A stretch of DNA of 64,000 nt from Nitrospina sp. LS_NOB. GTDB taxonomy: Bacteria; Nitrospinota; Nitrospinia; Nitrospinales; VA-1. The stretch is taken from NCBI GenBank assembly GCA_001542995.1, contig LFLA01000005.1, forward strand, positions 1-64,000. The letters run 5' to 3'. This document shows positions 41,884-52,377 of the stretch, piece by piece. The notes under the pieces were generated by a model. The model made no database searches. It saw only the letters and a list, made by a program, of their open reading frames with translations, and had not been told where the DNA came from. How positions within the stretch are numbered: the stretch's first letter is position 1; the number at the start of each line of letters is the position of its first letter. Both the position numbers and the translations under genes were made by a program.

Positions 41884-42510
41884 TTGGCCAGGTATACAGG
41901 TTCTGTTTGCCGACTTTGTCGGCGAGAAGGCATAAAATTATATTTAAAAGGTTCCCGTTGCGAGACGGCAAAATGCGCTATAGAAAAAAGACCGTACCCG
42001 CCAGGCCAGCATGGCCAAGGCAGGAAGAAGTTTTCGGAATATGGGGTACAGCTTCGTGAAAAGCAAAAAGTAAAGCGGATTTACGGCGTACTGGAAAAGC
42101 AATTTCGTAATTACTTTTTTGCGGCAGATAAGAAAAAAGGTGTCACCGGTGAAAACCTTCTGCAAAATTTAGAGTTGCGGATGGATAATGTTATTTATAG
42201 GATGGGACTGGCCTCATCCAGGAGCACAGCCCGCCAGTTGGTTAGCCACGGCCACTTTACCGTTAATGGGAAAAAGATGAATATCCCCTCCTATGCTCTT
42301 GGGCGGGGAGATACGATAGCTCTGAATCCCAATAAGGTGAAAAAAGCGCCGGTTAAAAACGCGATTGAGAATATTAAGGAAAAAACCCTGCCGGATTGGC
42401 TATCGTTTGATGCGGATAGCAAGCAGGGTGTTGTCCAGGCTTTGCCTGCAAGAGAGCATGTAACCATGCCAATTGAGGAGCAGTTGATCGTCGAGCTCTA
42501 CTCGCGCTAA
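41884..42510 (+). CDS. rpsD: 30S ribosomal protein S4
   Basis: S4 starts 16S assembly and, in E. coli, represses the alpha operon. This 208-aa protein starts with TTG ([15 protein letters not shown]) and has the zinc-type N-terminal cysteines CRLC ... [18 protein letters not shown], and the S4 domain [19 protein letters not shown]. It ends [11 protein letters not shown]. Confidence 0.98.
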   Translation: MARYTGSVCRLCRREGIKLYLKGSRCETAKCAIEKRPYPPGQHGQGRKKFSEYGVQLREKQKVKRIYGVLEKQFRNYFFAADKKKGVTGENLLQNLELRMDNVIYRMGLASSRSTARQLVSHGHFTVNGKKMNIPSYALGRGDTIALNPNKVKKAPVKNAIENIKEKTLPDWLSFDADSKQGVVQALPAREHVTMPIEEQLIVELYSR

Positions 42511-42584
42511 AACTGGACTTGATCCACATCACAAGAAACTAATTAAAAACTGTTTAAGACCCTATTCAAGAGGTCGGAGGCTTC

Positions 42585-43613
42585 ATGTTCACAGCCCACG
42601 GAATCGTTAAACCCAAGCGATTAGAATTTGATAAGAAAAATAAGTCGGAATACTACGGTAAACTCAGCGCGGGTCCTTTCGAACGCGGATATGGAGTGAC
42701 CATTGGCAACTCTCTAAGAAGGATGCTGTTGTCATCCATTGAAGGGGCCGCCATTGTGGCCGTAAAATTTGAGGGAATCTTTCACGAGTTTTCTTCCATT
42801 CCAGGTGTGGTTGAAGATGTTACGGAAATTATCCTCAACCTTAAACAGGTCAACCTCAAGCTGACCGGTGAAGCGGACTCTAAGCGGGTTTATATCAAAG
42901 CCTCGAAATCGGGCACGATTTGCGCCAAAGATATCACGGCTGACCCGGATGTGGAGGTGCTGAATCCCGATCTTCCCATTCTCACCATCGACCAGAACGG
43001 CGAGGTGGACATGGAAATGATTGTGAGAAAAGGTCGGGGCTATGTTCCCGCCGACCGGCACAACATTGAAAATGAATCTGTGCAGATGATCCCTGTGGAT
43101 TCCAGTTTTTCCCCGATCGAAAAGATCACCTATCATATCGAGGATACCAGGGTCGGGCAATCAACAGATTATGATTCTCTGGTCATGGAATTGTGGACCA
43201 ATGGAGGCATCACACCTGAAGATGCGGTGGCACATGCCGCCAAGATTGTTAAAGATCATATGCAGATTTTTATCAATTTTGATGAAGAGCCGGAACCGGT
43301 ACAACCCCAGGTCGATGAGAAAAAACAGAAGGTGCTGACAAATATGGCCAAATGTGTGGAAGAGCTTGAGCTGTCTGTGCGCTCCTACAATTGTCTTAAA
43401 AATGCCAACATCCAGACTATTGCAGAACTGGTTCAAAAAACTGATGGTGAAATGCTGAAAACCAGAAACTTCGGCCGCAAATCGCTGAATGAGATTAAGG
43501 AAATCTTAGAGGACATGGGGCTTCATTTGGGAATGAAAGTCGATGAAGATGATCTCAAACAGATCCTTCAAGCCCAGAAGAAAAAAGAAATAGATACCGA
43601 AATCGAGCTGTAG
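42585..43613 (+). CDS. rpoA: RNA polymerase subunit alpha
   Basis: Alpha starts assembly of RNA polymerase and contacts activators. This 342-aa protein has the N-terminal dimer domain ([38 protein letters not shown]) and the C-terminal domain ([34 protein letters not shown]). A GGAGG precedes the ATG. It joins rpoB and rpoC in this window. Confidence 0.98.
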   Translation: MFTAHGIVKPKRLEFDKKNKSEYYGKLSAGPFERGYGVTIGNSLRRMLLSSIEGAAIVAVKFEGIFHEFSSIPGVVEDVTEIILNLKQVNLKLTGEADSKRVYIKASKSGTICAKDITADPDVEVLNPDLPILTIDQNGEVDMEMIVRKGRGYVPADRHNIENESVQMIPVDSSFSPIEKITYHIEDTRVGQSTDYDSLVMELWTNGGITPEDAVAHAAKIVKDHMQIFINFDEEPEPVQPQVDEKKQKVLTNMAKCVEELELSVRSYNCLKNANIQTIAELVQKTDGEMLKTRNFGRKSLNEIKEILEDMGLHLGMKVDEDDLKQILQAQKKKEIDTEIEL

Positions 43614-43655
43614 CAGTCCTGCTCGTTGAAGTCATAATAGGAGTGATAAACAACC

Positions 43656-44132
43656 ATGCGGCATTTAAAAGCAGGTAGAAAATTCGGACGAACCTCTGCT
43701 CATCGGAAAGCATTGTTCAGAAACCTTGTTGGGGCTCTTATTCAAAGAGAGCGCATCAGCACCACTTTGGCGAAAGCTAAAGAACTGCGGGGCAAGGTGG
43801 AAAAAACAATCACGCTGGGCAAAAGAGGTACGCTTCACGCTCGTCGCCAGGCTTTCAAGCTGGTTCCTGCTAAAGGTGCAGTGCATAAGGTATTTGGTCC
43901 GCTGGCGGAGCGTTATGCTAATCGGCCCGGTGGATATACCCGGATCATTCGTATCGGTCACCGCAAGGGAGATGATGCGCCCATGGCCTTTATCGAGCTG
44001 GTAGACCGCGAAGGCGAGGCAAAGCCTCCTGCCAAAGCCGCGCCGAAAAAAGCCAAGGCTCCGGCGGATAAAAAGAAAGCCGAACCCAAAAAAGAAACCG
44101 CAAAAAAAGACAATCCGAAAGATAAGAAGTAA
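43656..44132 (+). CDS. rplQ: 50S ribosomal protein L17 (lysine-rich tail)
   Basis: L17 is near the tunnel exit. The core reads [38 protein letters not shown] and [20 protein letters not shown]. After about residue 120 comes a low-complexity Lys/Ala/Pro tail ([20 protein letters not shown]). The total of 158 aa is longer than the usual 115-130. It closes the ribosomal block and is followed by repeats. Confidence 0.96.
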   Translation: MRHLKAGRKFGRTSAHRKALFRNLVGALIQRERISTTLAKAKELRGKVEKTITLGKRGTLHARRQAFKLVPAKGAVHKVFGPLAERYANRPGGYTRIIRIGHRKGDDAPMAFIELVDREGEAKPPAKAAPKKAKAPADKKKAEPKKETAKKDNPKDKK

Positions 44133-44139
44133 TCCCCAC

Positions 44140-44470
44140 TCGGCGCTGGGCTGTGATATCCCCTTCCATAAACTTCATGAGCCTGTGATATTTCTCCACT
44201 GACTTCATACCCGGAATGGATAGAAGGGGTACACCGAGCAATAATTTGTTGGGCCACCAACACGTTTGCCGCAGGTGATATCCATTTCACTTGCTTTATG
44301 CCCCGCAGGGGTAAGATCAACACATTGCAACCTGCCCGCGTTGGCTAACCGCCCACGATTGCCCGCAGTAAAAGGCTTCCACCGGGCGGCCCCCCCAGCG
44401 TCAGCTGATTACAAGCAGTTTGGCGGCACTCCTGTGGGTCCCTGCTTAAACCTGAAGTTCGTATTTTCCT
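44140..44470. repeat. Family B repeat block after rplQ
   Basis: There is no gene in the 276-bp gap. Units seen are CTGTGATATCCCCTTCC, TAAACTTCATGAGCC, a second GTGATATTTCTCC, TTTATGCCCCGCAGGGG, ACGATTGCCCGC and GGCGGCACTCCTGTGGG. The last unit lies inside the end of the YkgJ-type gene. No clear terminator for the alpha operon is visible. Confidence 0.7.
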
Positions 44471-44828
44471 TGATATAAATCAAAAGGTCGTCATAACTCT
44501 TGAAGTGCTCGGTGAAGCCGTAATCGTCGCCAGTGTATTCGCATGATTCCGTACTGTGTTCGCGGCACATATAAGGGCGGTGCTCGTAGATAGCGCACTT
44601 GTTGTCCGGCATTAAAAAATTGCAGCGGTTGTGGATCATGATGTACCAGTCTTTTCGATAGATATAAATAGAAACGTTTTCGTGCGCGAGCTTCCACAAT
44701 AAACTTTCATACTCACGCCGGTCCTCAGGTTCATCAATTCCAAATGCAAAATAATTACAACAATAAGCCGGAAGGCATTTTTCGCACTGGCTGGTGTCGT
44801 CTCGTTTGCTCTTTGTCTTGTTTGCCAT
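44409..44828 (-). CDS. YkgJ-type cysteine-rich (zinc/iron chelatase) protein
   Basis: This 139-aa protein has a cysteine pattern of the YkgJ family, small proteins thought to bind zinc or an iron-sulfur cluster: CEKCLPAYCCNYFAFGI near residue 15, then RCNFLMPDNKCAIYEHRPYMC. Function in this family is largely unknown. The last residues (QGPTGVPPNCL) come from family B DNA. It lies on the minus strand beyond rplQ with a radical SAM gene upstream, but the two are separated by repeat DNA. Confidence 0.8.
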   Translation of the reverse strand: MANKTKSKRDDTSQCEKCLPAYCCNYFAFGIDEPEDRREYESLLWKLAHENVSIYIYRKDWYIMIHNRCNFLMPDNKCAIYEHRPYMCREHSTESCEYTGDDYGFTEHFKSYDDLLIYIKENTNFRFKQGPTGVPPNCL

Positions 44829-44929
44829 GAATACATCCTTACTGGGTTAAGAATAAATTTTTGGAGAGAAGTGAATCCGATTTTCAGGGATATTCTATCA
44901 TCGGCTATTTTGCCTTGCTGACTCCGCAG

Positions 44930-45000
44930 AGTCAACCCACTGCTCGCCGCAGGGGCAAAAACTATAGTTCAGTGAGACGAGACAACTCTTTACTGGATAT
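44930..45000. repeat. Family B repeat fragment
   Basis: GCCGCAGGGGCA followed by ATAGTTCAGTGAGACGAG resembles the block at 59215-59345 (GCCGCAGGGGCA, ATAGCTCGTTGAGCCGAG). It fills the gap between the YkgJ-type gene and the radical SAM gene. Confidence 0.55.
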
Positions 45001-45021
45001 TTAAAGCTATTGCTATTTTGG

Positions 45022-45981
45022 TCAAGCGGAACGCTTGTCGAAGCGGTGCAGGCCTTTTTGGCAGGCGATGGTCTTGGCAGTGACTATCTCGCTGGAAGTG
45101 GGGCGACGGTTGATCTCGCCATATTTTTTCTCGCTCACTTTGCCTGCGGGAAAATACTGGCCCATGATGTTGATATAGGTGTCTGGGGAGATTTCACGGG
45201 CCAGATAGGCCATGATGTTTTCCGTATCCTCCCTATTATCAGGCATCACCAGGTGCCGAAGCAAAATGCCGCGTTTTGCCAGGCCATTTTCATCCAGGAC
45301 CAAGTCCCCGACCTGACGGTGCATTTCGCGGATAACCCTGCGTGCGGTTTCAGGATAATCTTTAGCTTTCAGGTATTTTTGGGAGCGGCCGCTGTCCCAG
45401 TATTTGAAGTCCGGCATATAGATATCGATGATGCCATCCATCAGACGCATGCTATCCATGGAATCATACGCCCCGGTGTTGTAAACGAGAGGCAGGCGCA
45501 ATCCCATTTGCACGGCCAAGGGCAGTGATTCCAGGATTTGCGGAACCACATGTTCCGGAGTGACGAAGTTGATATTGTGGCAACCGCACTGTTGTAAATC
45601 GAGCATCATTGCCGCTAAGTCTTCGGGGCTCACTTCAATGCCCTCCCCACCTTGACTGATATCATAGTTCTGGCAGAACACGCATTTGAGGTTACAAAGG
45701 GAAAAGAAGATAGTGCCGCTCCCGTTCGTGCCACGCAGGCAGTCCTCTTCCTCGAAATGTGGAGCGTAACTTCCCACGATGGCCTGTCGGCCGGTTTTAC
45801 ACACAGCCTGTTCATTTTCCAGACGGTTGACTTCGCAATCTCTCGGACACACCTTGCAGTTTTCCAGATGACGCAGAGCCTGCCGGGACCGGCGGTACAA
45901 CTCGCCGGTGCGGAACAATTTCATATAAGCCGGTTCAAATTCATCAGAAGATATAAGCAATGATTTTGATGATTCAGCCAT
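45022..45981 (-). CDS. Radical SAM protein (pyruvate formate-lyase activase-like)
   Basis: This protein (about 319 aa) has the radical SAM cluster motif SLCNLKCVFCQNYDIS (CxxxCxxC). It also has upstream cysteines CKVCPRDCEVNRLENEQAVC, a feature of the uncharacterised PFL-activase-like group. Later segments are FVTPEHVVPQIL and IDIYMPDFKYWD. The ORF track start at 46038 adds 19 residues that read from repeat DNA; I prefer the ATG at 45981. Substrate unknown; a glycyl-radical activase or a maturation enzyme are options. Confidence 0.83.
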   Translation of the reverse strand: MAESSKSLLISSDEFEPAYMKLFRTGELYRRSRQALRHLENCKVCPRDCEVNRLENEQAVCKTGRQAIVGSYAPHFEEEDCLRGTNGSGTIFFSLCNLKCVFCQNYDISQGGEGIEVSPEDLAAMMLDLQQCGCHNINFVTPEHVVPQILESLPLAVQMGLRLPLVYNTGAYDSMDSMRLMDGIIDIYMPDFKYWDSGRSQKYLKAKDYPETARRVIREMHRQVGDLVLDENGLAKRGILLRHLVMPDNREDTENIMAYLAREISPDTYINIMGQYFPAGKVSEKKYGEINRRPTSSEIVTAKTIACQKGLHRFDKRSA

Positions 45982-45984
45982 TGG

Positions 45985-46040
45985 ATAATTTTTTAAGAGG
46001 CTATTACCCACTGAGCCTAGCATTGTGGCGCTAGCCATAG
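45985..46040. repeat. Family B repeat fragment upstream of the radical SAM gene
   Basis: GGCTATTACCCACTGAGCC is the reverse complement of a unit seen at 10400 (GGGCAATAGCCCATTGAGCC) with small changes. It was read as coding in the ORF track. Confidence 0.55.
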
Positions 46041-46503
46041 AGGAATAATTATTGCGCCATTCAGGGAGGTTTATGATAGGCGAATAAAAAACAAAAATAT
46101 GGGGTAGTAAAAATCTAAGGTACCGGCTTTGTTTGGGCCTCTCATGCTACTTCGATCAGGTTTGCTAATATCTGACTTGTGTTTTGGAAGGGCTAGGAAT
46201 TCCGCCATTTGGGTCGCCCCGAGGGGATAGAAATTGGCGGATAAAAGGAGTTGACAAAAAGTAGAGAACTGGATACAGTGAGTAAGCTCCGAAAGCTCCC
46301 AAGACAAAATCCCTGATAAAACCAATCGATTATCCAGCTTAATTTTTTCGTGCTTTCGCCGTTAATCATAGAACAAACTTCGCAATCTTATAAAACACCC
46401 AACTATTATTGGATCTTCCCCGTCTTTGAACCTGAGCATCATTCCAAGGGCGAAACTATTTACGGACAATCATTCCTAATCTCCCTCAACGAAGCCACAA
46501 ACC
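46041..46503. other. rho leader and upstream region
   Basis: This 463-bp stretch has no gene that I can support; the short ORFs on both strands lack features. It holds one good promoter (46251-46279) giving an untranslated leader of roughly 220 nt before rho. In other bacteria the rho leader can mediate feedback by Rho; nothing more specific is visible here. Confidence 0.5.
46251..46279 (+). promoter_or_regulatory. Sigma-70-type promoter for rho
   Basis: TTGACA at 46251-46256 and TACAGT at 46274-46279 are separated by exactly 17 bp. It is the only strong candidate upstream of rho and would drive rho-rpmE-prfA-prmC-murA-waaF. Confidence 0.65.
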
Positions 46504-47763
46504 ATGACCCAGATGAACATAGAAGAACTCAAGTCTAAAACCATATCCGAACTCACCAATATCGCCAAGGATCTGAAGATTCAGGGCCATAGCGGGCTTA
46601 GAAAACAGGACCTGATTTTCAGGATTCTGGAAGCCAAGACTGAAAAGGATGGTCTGATGTTTGGACAGGGGGTGCTGGAGATTCTCCCCGATGGGTTTGG
46701 TTTCCTGCGGGCGCCGACTTACAACTATCTTCCGGGTCCTGATGATATTTATGTTTCGCCCTCGCAGATTCGCAAATTTGATATGCGTACCGGTGATACC
46801 ATTTCCGGGCAGATTCGTCCGCCTAAAGACAGCGAGCGTTATTTCGCTCTGCTGAAGGTGGAGGCGATCAACTTTGAGAATCCGGATAGGACCAAGGACA
46901 AAATTTTATTCGACAACCTGACGCCGTTGTATCCCGAAGAGCGAATCCGGCTGGAGACGCCGGGCGGCAAGGACTATAGTGCCAGGATCATGGACCTGAT
47001 GACCCCTATTGGCAAGGGCCAGCGTGGGTTGATCGTGGCCCCTCCGAGAACCGGAAAAACCATGTTGCTGCAGTCCATTGCCAACAGCATCAGTACCAAT
47101 TTCCCGGAAATTGCGTTGATTGTTTTGCTCATTGACGAGCGTCCGGAAGAAGTGACCGATATGGAACGTTCCGTTAAGGGCGAGGTCATCAGTTCCACTT
47201 TTGACGAGCCGGCGCAAAGGCACGTGCAGGTTGCCGAAATGGTCATTGAAAAAGCTAAGCGGCTGGTAGAGCACAAGCGGGATGTAGTCATTCTGCTCGA
47301 CAGCATCACCCGCTTGGCACGAGCTTACAACGCTATCGTTCCTCCCAGCGGAAAGGTCTTGTCGGGCGGTGTGGATTCTAATGCCCTGCAGAGGCCCAAG
47401 CGATTTTTTGGTGCCGCCCGAAATCTGGAGGAAGGTGGAAGCCTGACCATCATCGCCACGGCGCTTATTGACACGGGAAGCCGCATGGACGACGTTATTT
47501 TTGAAGAATTTAAAGGAACGGGTAACCTGGAAATTGTTCTCGATCGCAAACTGGCGGACAAGAGAACCTTTCCTTCGATTGATATCAACCGCTCTGGAAC
47601 CCGAAAAGAAGAGCTTCTTTTGTCCGACGAAGACCTTCAGCGTGTCTGGTTATTGAGAAAAGTTTTGATCCCTATGGGCATCCATGATACGATGGACCTT
47701 CTCTTACAGAAGATTAAAGAAACCAAAACCAACGCCGAATTTCTGGCGGCTATGAACTCCTGA
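46504..47763 (+). CDS. rho: Transcription termination factor Rho
   Basis: Rho is a hexameric RNA helicase that ends transcription. This 419-aa protein has the N-terminal domain ([18 protein letters not shown]), the RNA-binding cold-shock domain ([20 protein letters not shown]), the Walker [13 protein letters not shown], Walker [17 protein letters not shown] and the Q/R loop [12 protein letters not shown]. It has no large insertion. Start at ATG 46504, with ATG 46513 as an alternative. Confidence 0.98.
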   Translation: MTQMNIEELKSKTISELTNIAKDLKIQGHSGLRKQDLIFRILEAKTEKDGLMFGQGVLEILPDGFGFLRAPTYNYLPGPDDIYVSPSQIRKFDMRTGDTISGQIRPPKDSERYFALLKVEAINFENPDRTKDKILFDNLTPLYPEERIRLETPGGKDYSARIMDLMTPIGKGQRGLIVAPPRTGKTMLLQSIANSISTNFPEIALIVLLIDERPEEVTDMERSVKGEVISSTFDEPAQRHVQVAEMVIEKAKRLVEHKRDVVILLDSITRLARAYNAIVPPSGKVLSGGVDSNALQRPKRFFGAARNLEEGGSLTIIATALIDTGSRMDDVIFEEFKGTGNLEIVLDRKLADKRTFPSIDINRSGTRKEELLLSDEDLQRVWLLRKVLIPMGIHDTMDLLLQKIKETKTNAEFLAAMNS

Positions 47764-47773
47764 CGGCGGGATA

Positions 47774-48010
47774 ATGAAAGACAGTATTCATCCTGAATAT
47801 TATGAGACCTTGGTGCGGTGTGCATGTGGAAGCGAAGTGCAGACCCGTACAACCCTGAAAGACCTTCATGTGGAGATCTGTTCCAAGTGTCATCCCTTTT
47901 TCACGGGAAAACAGAAGCTCATGGATACTGCTGGTCGCATTGAAAAATTCAAACGCAAATACGCCAAGGCGAAGCCTGCAGGCATTCAGGAACCAGCCAG
48001 TCCCCAATAA
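47774..48010 (+). CDS. rpmE: 50S ribosomal protein L31
   Basis: L31 bridges the subunits. This 78-aa protein is the zinc form, with CACG and [20 protein letters not shown]. Its tail is slightly extended ([15 protein letters not shown]). It lies 10 nt after rho; the rho-rpmE-prfA order is common. Confidence 0.96.
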   Translation: MKDSIHPEYYETLVRCACGSEVQTRTTLKDLHVEICSKCHPFFTGKQKLMDTAGRIEKFKRKYAKAKPAGIQEPASPQ

Positions 48011-48069
48011 GCGCGTTTGTCTTCTTTTCCCTTCTCCGGATCCCTCCGGGGATTTTCTAGAAACCACCC

Positions 48070-49134
48070 ATGTTTGATAAGCTGAAATCGGTTGAGAAAC
48101 GTTATAACGATCTCAACCAGTTCCTCAGTGATCCCAAAATCATTTCCCAGCAGTCCGAGTTCCAGAAGTATGCCCGAGAGCAATCTGAACTGAGTCCCAT
48201 CGTCCACCGGTTTCAAGAGTGGCAGAAGATCAGCCGGCAGTTGGAAGAGAGTAAAAAAATCCTGGATGAAGAGCAAGATCCGGAGTTGATTGAAATGGCC
48301 CAGGAAGACATGGCTGATCTGGAGACCCAAAAGCAGAAAGCGGTAGAGGATCTAAAAATTCTTTTGCTTCCTAAAGACCCCCGCGATGAACGCAACGTTA
48401 TCGTGGAGATTCGTGCCGGTACAGGGGGCGAAGAGGCGGCACTTTTTTCAAACGACTTGTTCCGCATGTATTCGAGATACGCCGAGGAGAAAAAATGGCC
48501 GGTGGAAATTTTAAGTTCCAGCCTGACTGGTAAAGGCGGATTCAAAGAAATCATTTTCAGCATTTCGGGAAAAGGGGTTTATAGCAAACTGAAATATGAA
48601 GGAGGCACTCATCGGGTGCAACGGGTTCCGGATACAGAAAGTCAGGGACGCATTCATACCTCTGCGGTGACAGTTGCGGTTTTGCCAGAGGTGGAGGACG
48701 TGGATATCAAAATTAATCCGGCGGATATAAAAATCGATGTCTACCGTTCATCCGGGCCGGGTGGGCAGAGTGTCAACACGACAGATTCTGCGGTCCGCTT
48801 GACTTACATCCCTACTGGAATGATAGTGACCTGCCAAGATGAAAAATCACAACATAAGAACCGGGAAAAAGCCATGAAGGTTTTAAGAGCCCGGTTATAT
48901 GATGAGGAACAAAGAAAGCAACAGGAATCCATGGCCAGTGACCGCAAGCAGCAGGTGGGTACTGGTGACCGTAGTGGACGCATTCGCACCTATAATTATC
49001 CTCAGGAGCGAGTGACCGACCATAGAATCGGTCTAACTCTGCATAAGCTGTCTTTAGTGATGGAAGGAGACCTCGTTGAGATTCTTGATGCGTTAACGCT
49101 CCACTTCCAGACGCAAGCTCTGAAAGGAGAATAA
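48070..49134 (+). CDS. prfA: Peptide chain release factor 1
   Basis: RF1 releases peptides at UAA and UAG. This 354-aa protein has [34 protein letters not shown], the catalytic GGQ in [20 protein letters not shown], and the C-terminal [20 protein letters not shown]. Those segments fit RF1 rather than RF2. It is followed at once by prmC, which methylates its GGQ glutamine. Confidence 0.97.
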   Translation: MFDKLKSVEKRYNDLNQFLSDPKIISQQSEFQKYAREQSELSPIVHRFQEWQKISRQLEESKKILDEEQDPELIEMAQEDMADLETQKQKAVEDLKILLLPKDPRDERNVIVEIRAGTGGEEAALFSNDLFRMYSRYAEEKKWPVEILSSSLTGKGGFKEIIFSISGKGVYSKLKYEGGTHRVQRVPDTESQGRIHTSAVTVAVLPEVEDVDIKINPADIKIDVYRSSGPGGQSVNTTDSAVRLTYIPTGMIVTCQDEKSQHKNREKAMKVLRARLYDEEQRKQQESMASDRKQQVGTGDRSGRIRTYNYPQERVTDHRIGLTLHKLSLVMEGDLVEILDALTLHFQTQALKGE

Positions 49135-49159
49135 GGTGGAGGTTCTTGAGGAGATAAAA

Positions 49160-50002
49160 ATGGACCAAACCCTCATCTCTTTTCTCGATTGGGCTCAGCG
49201 CAAACTTTCAGGGGTGGCATCGCCCCGGTTGGATGCCGAAGTCTTGATGGCACAGAGCCTTGATATCTCGCGAACGGAATTGATGACGTATCCTGATCGG
49301 ATATTGAACCGCATCGAGGCGAAAAATTTTTGTTCAAGAATCGAGAGAAGAGTTTTGCGCGAGCCAGTTTCTCACATTACTGGAGTTCAAGAATTCTGGT
49401 CGCTCGAGTTTGCAGTGAATGAAAAAGTTCTGACACCCCGGCCGGAAACAGAAATTCTGGTTGAACAATGTTTGAAAGCATTTTCGAAAACATCACCGGT
49501 TAATATTCTGGATCTTGGTACCGGGTCAGGAATTCTCGCGATTGTTTTAGCAAAAGAAATTCCCCAAAGCCAAATCACAGCGATTGAAAAGTCGGACTTA
49601 GAGGTCGCCAGGAAAAATGCCTTGCGGCATGCTGTGGTAGATCAAGTCCGCTTTGTATCCGGTGATCTTATGAAGGTCGACTGGCAAGGGCCGTATCACC
49701 TTATTGTTTCCAACCCTCCCTATATTGAATCGGAAAACGTGTCAAAGTGCATGCCCGAGGTTCGGCAATTTGAACCGATCGAGGCTTTGGATGGGGGCAG
49801 AGATGGTTTGGACTATTACCGCTTCATCGTTCCGATGGCATGGGAAAAACTGGAAGAAAATGGTTTGCTGGCATTGGAGATCGGGCACACCCAAGCCGCG
49901 GCCGTGGTCGCTTTAATGGAAGGCAGCTATCAGGACATTCAGGTGGTTCAGGATTACTCCGGTTATGACCGAGTGATGTTAGCGAGGACTCTGAATGGAT
50001 AA
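49160..50002 (+). CDS. prmC: Release factor glutamine methyltransferase
   Basis: PrmC methylates the glutamine of the GGQ motif in RF1 and RF2. Seen are EPVSHITGVQEFWSLEFAV, LTPRPETEILVE, the SAM-binding ILDLGTGSGILAIVLA and the catalytic SNPPYIES. There are two plausible starts, each with a good ribosome binding site: GTG 49136 (AGGAG in the prfA end) and ATG 49160 (GAGGAG). I chose the latter (280 aa). It overlaps murA by 8 nt. Confidence 0.96.
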   Translation: MDQTLISFLDWAQRKLSGVASPRLDAEVLMAQSLDISRTELMTYPDRILNRIEAKNFCSRIERRVLREPVSHITGVQEFWSLEFAVNEKVLTPRPETEILVEQCLKAFSKTSPVNILDLGTGSGILAIVLAKEIPQSQITAIEKSDLEVARKNALRHAVVDQVRFVSGDLMKVDWQGPYHLIVSNPPYIESENVSKCMPEVRQFEPIEALDGGRDGLDYYRFIVPMAWEKLEENGLLALEIGHTQAAAVVALMEGSYQDIQVVQDYSGYDRVMLARTLNG

Positions 50003-51248
50003 GATTGTTATAGAGGGCGGTCGGCCTTTAGAGGGCACTGTTAAGATCAGCGGAGCCAAGAACGCGGTTCTTCCTGTACTGGCTGCAACGCTTCTGACCC
50101 GCGGGCGGAATGTTATTGAAGGGGTTCCAAAAGTTCGCGATGTGGCAACCATGATTCAGCTTCTTGAAGATTTGGGAGCGGAAATCGAAAGCAATCGCGG
50201 TGAAAAAATTGTTTTGGACACGTCTTGCGCAAATAACCCGGAAGCACCCTATGATCTGGTTTCTACGATGCGCGCTTCCTGTCTGGTTCTGGGACCCTTG
50301 TTGGCCAAGTTAGGTCGGGCCCGGGTTTCCCTGCCCGGCGGGTGTGCCATAGGAGCACGACCCATTGATCTCCATATTAAAGGATTGGAAGCAATGGGGG
50401 CGAAGGTCTGGCTGGAACAAGGTTATGTGCACGGAGCCGTCGATGGTCTTAAGGGCACTCAATTCTATTTTGATACGGTTTCGGTAACGGGTACCGCGAA
50501 CCTGATGATGGCGGCATCTCTAGCGGAAGGGGAAACCATTCTGGAAAATGCGGCCAAGGAGCCCGAGGTTGTATTCCTTGCGAATATTTTGAGTCAGGCC
50601 GGAGCAAAAATTGAGGGTCAAGGCACCGATACGATCACCATTCAGGGGGTCTCATCGTTAAAGCCGATCGACTGCCAAATTTTTCCTGACCGCATTGAGG
50701 CTGGCACTTACATGATCGCGGCCGCTATCACCCAGGGAGAAGTATTGATTGAGAATTGTATTCCACAACATGTGGAACCCATAATCCTCAAACTTCAGGA
50801 GGCTCAGGTTGATGTGGAAGTCGATGGCTCCTCGATTCGAGTCCGGGGTGGTCGCCCCTTGACTGCCGTCAATGCTAAGACCCATCCTTATCCGGGGTTC
50901 CCTACTGACATACAGGCCCAGTTTATGGCGTTGATGACTTTGTCGCGCGGACAGAGTATTATCATGGAGACCGTGTTCGAGAATCGGTTTATGCATGTTG
51001 CGGAATTAAAAAGGATGGGAGCTGACATTACGTTGGATGGGCATACAGCGATCATCAATGGGGTGCAAAACCTTTCGGGTGCTCCTTTGATGGCTACCGA
51101 TCTTCGAGCCAGTGCTTCCCTGGTGCTGGCAGCTCTGGCGGCGAAAGGCCAGTCTGTCATTTCCCGTGTTTACCATATTGACCGCGGATATGTGAGCATG
51201 GAAAAAAAGCTTTCCAACCTGGGTGCCCGAATAAAAAGAGTTCAGTAA
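49995..51248 (+). CDS. murA: UDP-N-acetylglucosamine 1-carboxyvinyltransferase
   Basis: MurA makes the first committed step of peptidoglycan synthesis, adding enolpyruvate to UDP-GlcNAc. This 417-aa protein has GAKNAVLPVLAATLL, STMRASCLVLGPLLA, and the active-site Cys in LPGGCAIGARPIDLHI, so it should be fosfomycin-sensitive. Other landmarks are TGTANLMMAASLAEG and PGFPTDIQAQFMAL. It overlaps prmC by 8 nt. Confidence 0.97.
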   Translation: MDKIVIEGGRPLEGTVKISGAKNAVLPVLAATLLTRGRNVIEGVPKVRDVATMIQLLEDLGAEIESNRGEKIVLDTSCANNPEAPYDLVSTMRASCLVLGPLLAKLGRARVSLPGGCAIGARPIDLHIKGLEAMGAKVWLEQGYVHGAVDGLKGTQFYFDTVSVTGTANLMMAASLAEGETILENAAKEPEVVFLANILSQAGAKIEGQGTDTITIQGVSSLKPIDCQIFPDRIEAGTYMIAAAITQGEVLIENCIPQHVEPIILKLQEAQVDVEVDGSSIRVRGGRPLTAVNAKTHPYPGFPTDIQAQFMALMTLSRGQSIIMETVFENRFMHVAELKRMGADITLDGHTAIINGVQNLSGAPLMATDLRASASLVLAALAAKGQSVISRVYHIDRGYVSMEKKLSNLGARIKRVQ

Positions 51249-51266
51249 ACCGCTCACTTAATAGCC

Positions 51267-52370
51267 ATGGTTATGGACATAACACACCCCCTTCACAGTC
51301 AGGATATCCAAAGTTTTTTGTTGTGGATGCCCAACTGGATAGGCGATGTGGTGCTGACGCTACCGGTGATACAATCCTTACGCCGCGCATACCCTGTGGC
51401 CCGCATTTCTGTGGTCGCAAAACCTCCTTCCAACGAATTGCTTCTTGGACACCCTGCCATTGATACAGTTTTAACTTTGCCTTCTGGACCGGAAATTGGT
51501 TTTTGGCAAAGAGTTGGCTTTGCCCGCGACCTGAGAAAGTATAATTTTGATGTTGGAGCGGTGTTTCCCAATTCCTTTGGTTCGGCGTTTCTTTTAAGCC
51601 TGACAGGAGCGAGATGCCGATTGGGCTATAACACTGAGGGAAGGGAAATTCTGCTCACTCATCCTGTCGCCACAACAGCGCATTTAAAAAAAGCACAATA
51701 CCGTGTTGAATATTATTTTAAAATCCTTTCATCCCTGAAACTGGATACTCCCGACCGTGATTTTGCTCCGCTTGTTTTACAGGAAGGAGATATCACAACT
51801 CGGAAAGTCCTGCTGGATATGGGTATGGATGAGGATGAGGACTTTCTTACCCTGCATCCGGGGACGTCGCAAGTGGAGCGGAGTTGGCATGTCGAGAGAT
51901 TCGGTATCTTGTGCCAGAAACTGATTAAAGAGGACGGCAAACGGGTGGTTCTTTTGGGTACGGAAAAAGAATCGGAATTGCTGAATCGGATCAGAAACTT
52001 TGGCCAATCAGAAACGATCAAGATCATTCCTCCGGTTAATTTGAGGGTTTTGACAGGACTGTTACGAAAAAGCCAGCTGTTCATTGGTAATGACAGTGGA
52101 ATGATGCACCTTGCGGCAATGGTCGGGGTTCCGATCCTGGGAATTTTTGGACCGGGAAGCCCGGAATCGACTGGCCCTTATATGGCCGTGGAAAAACAGG
52201 AAGTGGTGACGCGGAATTTTTCTTGTTCCCCCTGTAAACAGAAATTTTTTAAAGAGTGTAAACCTTCTCCCCTTTACAAGCCTTATTGCCTTGAAGACAT
52301 TACGGTGAAAGATGTCCATGAGGGAGTTCACCGACTGCTGAAGCGGCTTGAGAATAGATTCCCGAATTAA
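51267..52370 (+). CDS. waaF: ADP-heptose--LPS heptosyltransferase II
   Basis: This GT9-family transferase (about 367 aa) adds heptose to the LPS core. Features are LLWMPNWIGDVVLTLPVIQS at the N-terminus, GAVFPNSFGSAFLLSLTGA, TLHPGTSQVERSWHVERF, and the donor-site FIGNDSGMMHLAAMVGVPIL and GIFGPGSPEST. It is last in the rho-to-waaF run and fits the LPS genes elsewhere in the window. ATG 51273 is an alternative start. Confidence 0.9.
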   Translation: MVMDITHPLHSQDIQSFLLWMPNWIGDVVLTLPVIQSLRRAYPVARISVVAKPPSNELLLGHPAIDTVLTLPSGPEIGFWQRVGFARDLRKYNFDVGAVFPNSFGSAFLLSLTGARCRLGYNTEGREILLTHPVATTAHLKKAQYRVEYYFKILSSLKLDTPDRDFAPLVLQEGDITTRKVLLDMGMDEDEDFLTLHPGTSQVERSWHVERFGILCQKLIKEDGKRVVLLGTEKESELLNRIRNFGQSETIKIIPPVNLRVLTGLLRKSQLFIGNDSGMMHLAAMVGVPILGIFGPGSPESTGPYMAVEKQEVVTRNFSCSPCKQKFFKECKPSPLYKPYCLEDITVKDVHEGVHRLLKRLENRFPN

Positions 52371-52377
52371 AGTGCAA

